Source: JAABRU01 sp050180235 (GTDB lineage: Bacteria; Desulfobacterota; Desulfobacteria; Desulfobacterales; Desulfococcaceae). From it: DNA of 29,305 bases. Shown here in pieces: positions 28,388 through 29,305 of this stretch (the stretch's first letter is position 1; each line of letters opens with the position of its first letter). The DNA lies in the NCBI GenBank assembly GCA_050180235.1, contig JBFXEJ010000082.1, forward strand, positions 1-29,305, given 5' to 3'. The position numbers and the translations under genes are program-made. The notes under the pieces are model-generated. The model was not told where the DNA came from, made no database searches, and saw only the letters and a list, made by a program, of their open reading frames with translations.

Positions 28388-28627
28388 GTCTGAACCATGA
28401 TTTTCAGGATTAAAGGATTGACAGGATTGCTGACTGTCTGAACCATGATTCACAGGATTAAGGGATTGACAGGATTGCTGACTGTCTGAACCATGATTCA
28501 CAGGATTAAGGGATTGACAGGATTGCTGACTGTCTGAACCATGATTCACAGGATTAAGGGATTGACAGGATTGCTGACTGTCTGAACCCTGATTCACATG
28601 ATTAAAGGATTGACAGGATTGCATTGC
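28388..28627. repeat. Tandem array: five copies of a 48-bp unit
   Basis: Units start at 28388, 28436, 28484, 28532 and 28580. The middle three are identical (GTCTGAACCATGATTCACAG..., GGATTGACAGGATTGCTGACT); the first and last differ at a few bases. There is no spacer between units, and a diverged partial copy follows to about 28680. The unit length is a multiple of three, so a minus-strand frame stays open, but this is not evidence for a gene. No function is known. Confidence 0.85.
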
Positions 28628-28743
28628 TGTTTGAACAGGATTATACAGGATTCACAGGAGAGACAGAATGAAGTAACAGCATTTACAGCCTGCACATCCT
28701 TTCAATCGTGTCAATCCTGCAAATCCTGAATAATCGTGTTCAG

Positions 28744-29100
28744 TAGGGTGGGCACGGTTTTTTTGTGCCCACCTCTGAAATGGCGGGCAGCGCTCCGCTT
28801 TTGCCCACCCTACCTGCTGAATAATTGTGTTCAGCAGGGTGGGCACGGTTTTTTTGTGCCCACCTCTGAAATGGCGGGCAGCGCTCCGCTTTTGCCCACC
28901 CTACCTGCTGCACATCCTTTAAATTGTGTCAATCCTGCAAATCCTGAATAATCGTGTTCATTAGTAGGGTGGGCACGGCTTTTTGTGCCCACCTCTGAAA
29001 TGGCGGGCAGCGCTCCGCTTTTGTCCACCCTACCTGCTGAATAATCGTGTTCAGTAGGGTGGGCACGGCTTTTTGTGCCTACCTCTGAAATGGCGGGCAC
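28744..29100. repeat. Four copies of a ~68-bp double-hairpin repeat (GGGTGGGCAC type)
   Basis: Copies at 28744-28812, 28836-28903, 28965-29032 and 29055-29100 (truncated) begin TAGGGTGGGCACGG and end GCCCACCCTA. Each has two stems: GTGGGCAC...GTGCCCAC and GGCGGGCAG...TGCCCACC. They are separated by short sequences such as CTGCTGAATAATCGTGTTCA. Related fragments are inside the NACHT gene (25424-25454) and a MITE at 14687-14824. The window's 28360-29239 stretch holds only these repeats and the 48-bp array. Confidence 0.8.
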
Positions 29101-29239
29101 TGTCTGTAACAACCTTATTTTAAAATCTTATTTTTCATATCTTGAAAGGGCTGGTTTCAGAGAGTTATTCAAAAAACAGGTAGTGCTACACAAGTAATGC
29201 TGAATTGAATTTCCAGATAAAATAACGGATTGAGCGTAT

Positions 29240-29305
29240 ATGATTATCATCTTTTTTGGAAAAGGAAAGAGTCTTTCTTACCAGCCGCGAAACGCGCTGC
29301 CGGAG
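29240..29305 (+). CDS. Possible start of a gene (runs off the window)
   Basis: ATG 29240 opens a frame to the end (MIIIFFGKGKSLSYQPRNALPE). A TTG at 29230 in another frame is open too (SVYDYHLFWKRKESFLPAAK...). Neither has a strong ribosome site and neither is recognisable from 22-25 codons. About 140 bases without a gene precede it. Confidence 0.2.
   Translation, partial: MIIIFFGKGKSLSYQPRNALPE

Noticed and set aside
28370..28624. Minus-strand open frame of 84 codons with a 16-residue repeat (QSCQSLNPVNHGSDSQ)
   Set aside because: It is simply the reverse translation of the 48-bp tandem units, whose length is a multiple of three. No ribosome site was found, and both ends leave the repeat at once.
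28388..28627. CRISPR-like array
   Set aside because: The copies are directly contiguous with no unique spacers, so this is a tandem repeat; no cas gene is present in the window.
28744..29100. Second CRISPR-like candidate (repeats with intervening sequence)
   Set aside because: The intervening sequence is itself repeated (CTGCTGAATAATCGTGTTCA-like) and the repeats form internal double stems. It is a palindromic element family.
28239..29305. DGR template repeat downstream of the variable region
   Set aside because: I looked for a second copy with AAC-rich codons on both strands in the window and found none; no reverse transcriptase frame either. The retroelement must be elsewhere if it exists.
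1..29305. tRNA or rRNA genes
   Set aside because: No cloverleaf with a GGTTCGAATC-type T arm and a CCA end or rRNA-like block was recognised.

Overview
The window is a piece of a bacterial chromosome of moderate G+C. Repeat-rich intergenic DNA, a Pil-Chp-like chemosensory operon, a bactofilin and a NACHT protein ending in a lectin-like domain suggest a filamentous or gliding member of the Desulfobacterota (Desulfonema-like). That taxonomic guess is inference; no rRNA or other marker gene is present, and I saw no tRNA or CRISPR array.

Layout. 1-2433: an ABC transporter ATPase converging on a radical SAM protein. 2434-6731: an HExxH protein, the RNA ligase RtcB and a MarR regulator, separated by dense MITE-like inverted-repeat elements. 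6732-9663: a small unknown protein, then a carboxymuconolactone-decarboxylase-like gene split cleanly by a 1135-bp IS630-family element, then a metallo-beta-lactamase-fold hydrolase. 9664-12240: a 47-residue Cys-rich protein, a J-domain protein on the minus strand, a protein with tandem thioredoxin-like folds, and a 78-residue protein.

12902-22179: a chemosensory block made of a REC-DUF4388-zinc ribbon-REC protein, CheW, a 984-residue CheA with two Hpt domains and a C-terminal receiver, two more CheW-like proteins, a single-domain CheY and a PilJ-type chemoreceptor. Several of these genes overlap by 4 bp. A small helical protein and a bactofilin follow. The block looks like a Pil-Chp-type pathway that would control twitching or gliding through type IV pili. 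No CheR or CheB is present here.

23336-29305: a second radical SAM protein, a PIN-domain toxin-antitoxin pair, and a 1010-residue NACHT NTPase fused to a formylglycine-generating-enzyme (FGE)/C-type-lectin-like domain. The last ~40 codons of that gene have a sharp shift in base composition and many NNC codons at the positions expected to vary. This is what a variable region of a diversity-generating retroelement (DGR) looks like. A five-copy 48-bp tandem array and four hairpin repeats follow. No reverse transcriptase or template repeat is in the window, so the DGR call rests on the variable-region signature alone.

The most interesting points are the putative hypermutable immune-type sensor at 25326-28358, the IS630 element with a textbook -1 slippery heptamer whose excision would restore a 175-residue gene, and nested MITE-like families that touch start and stop codons.
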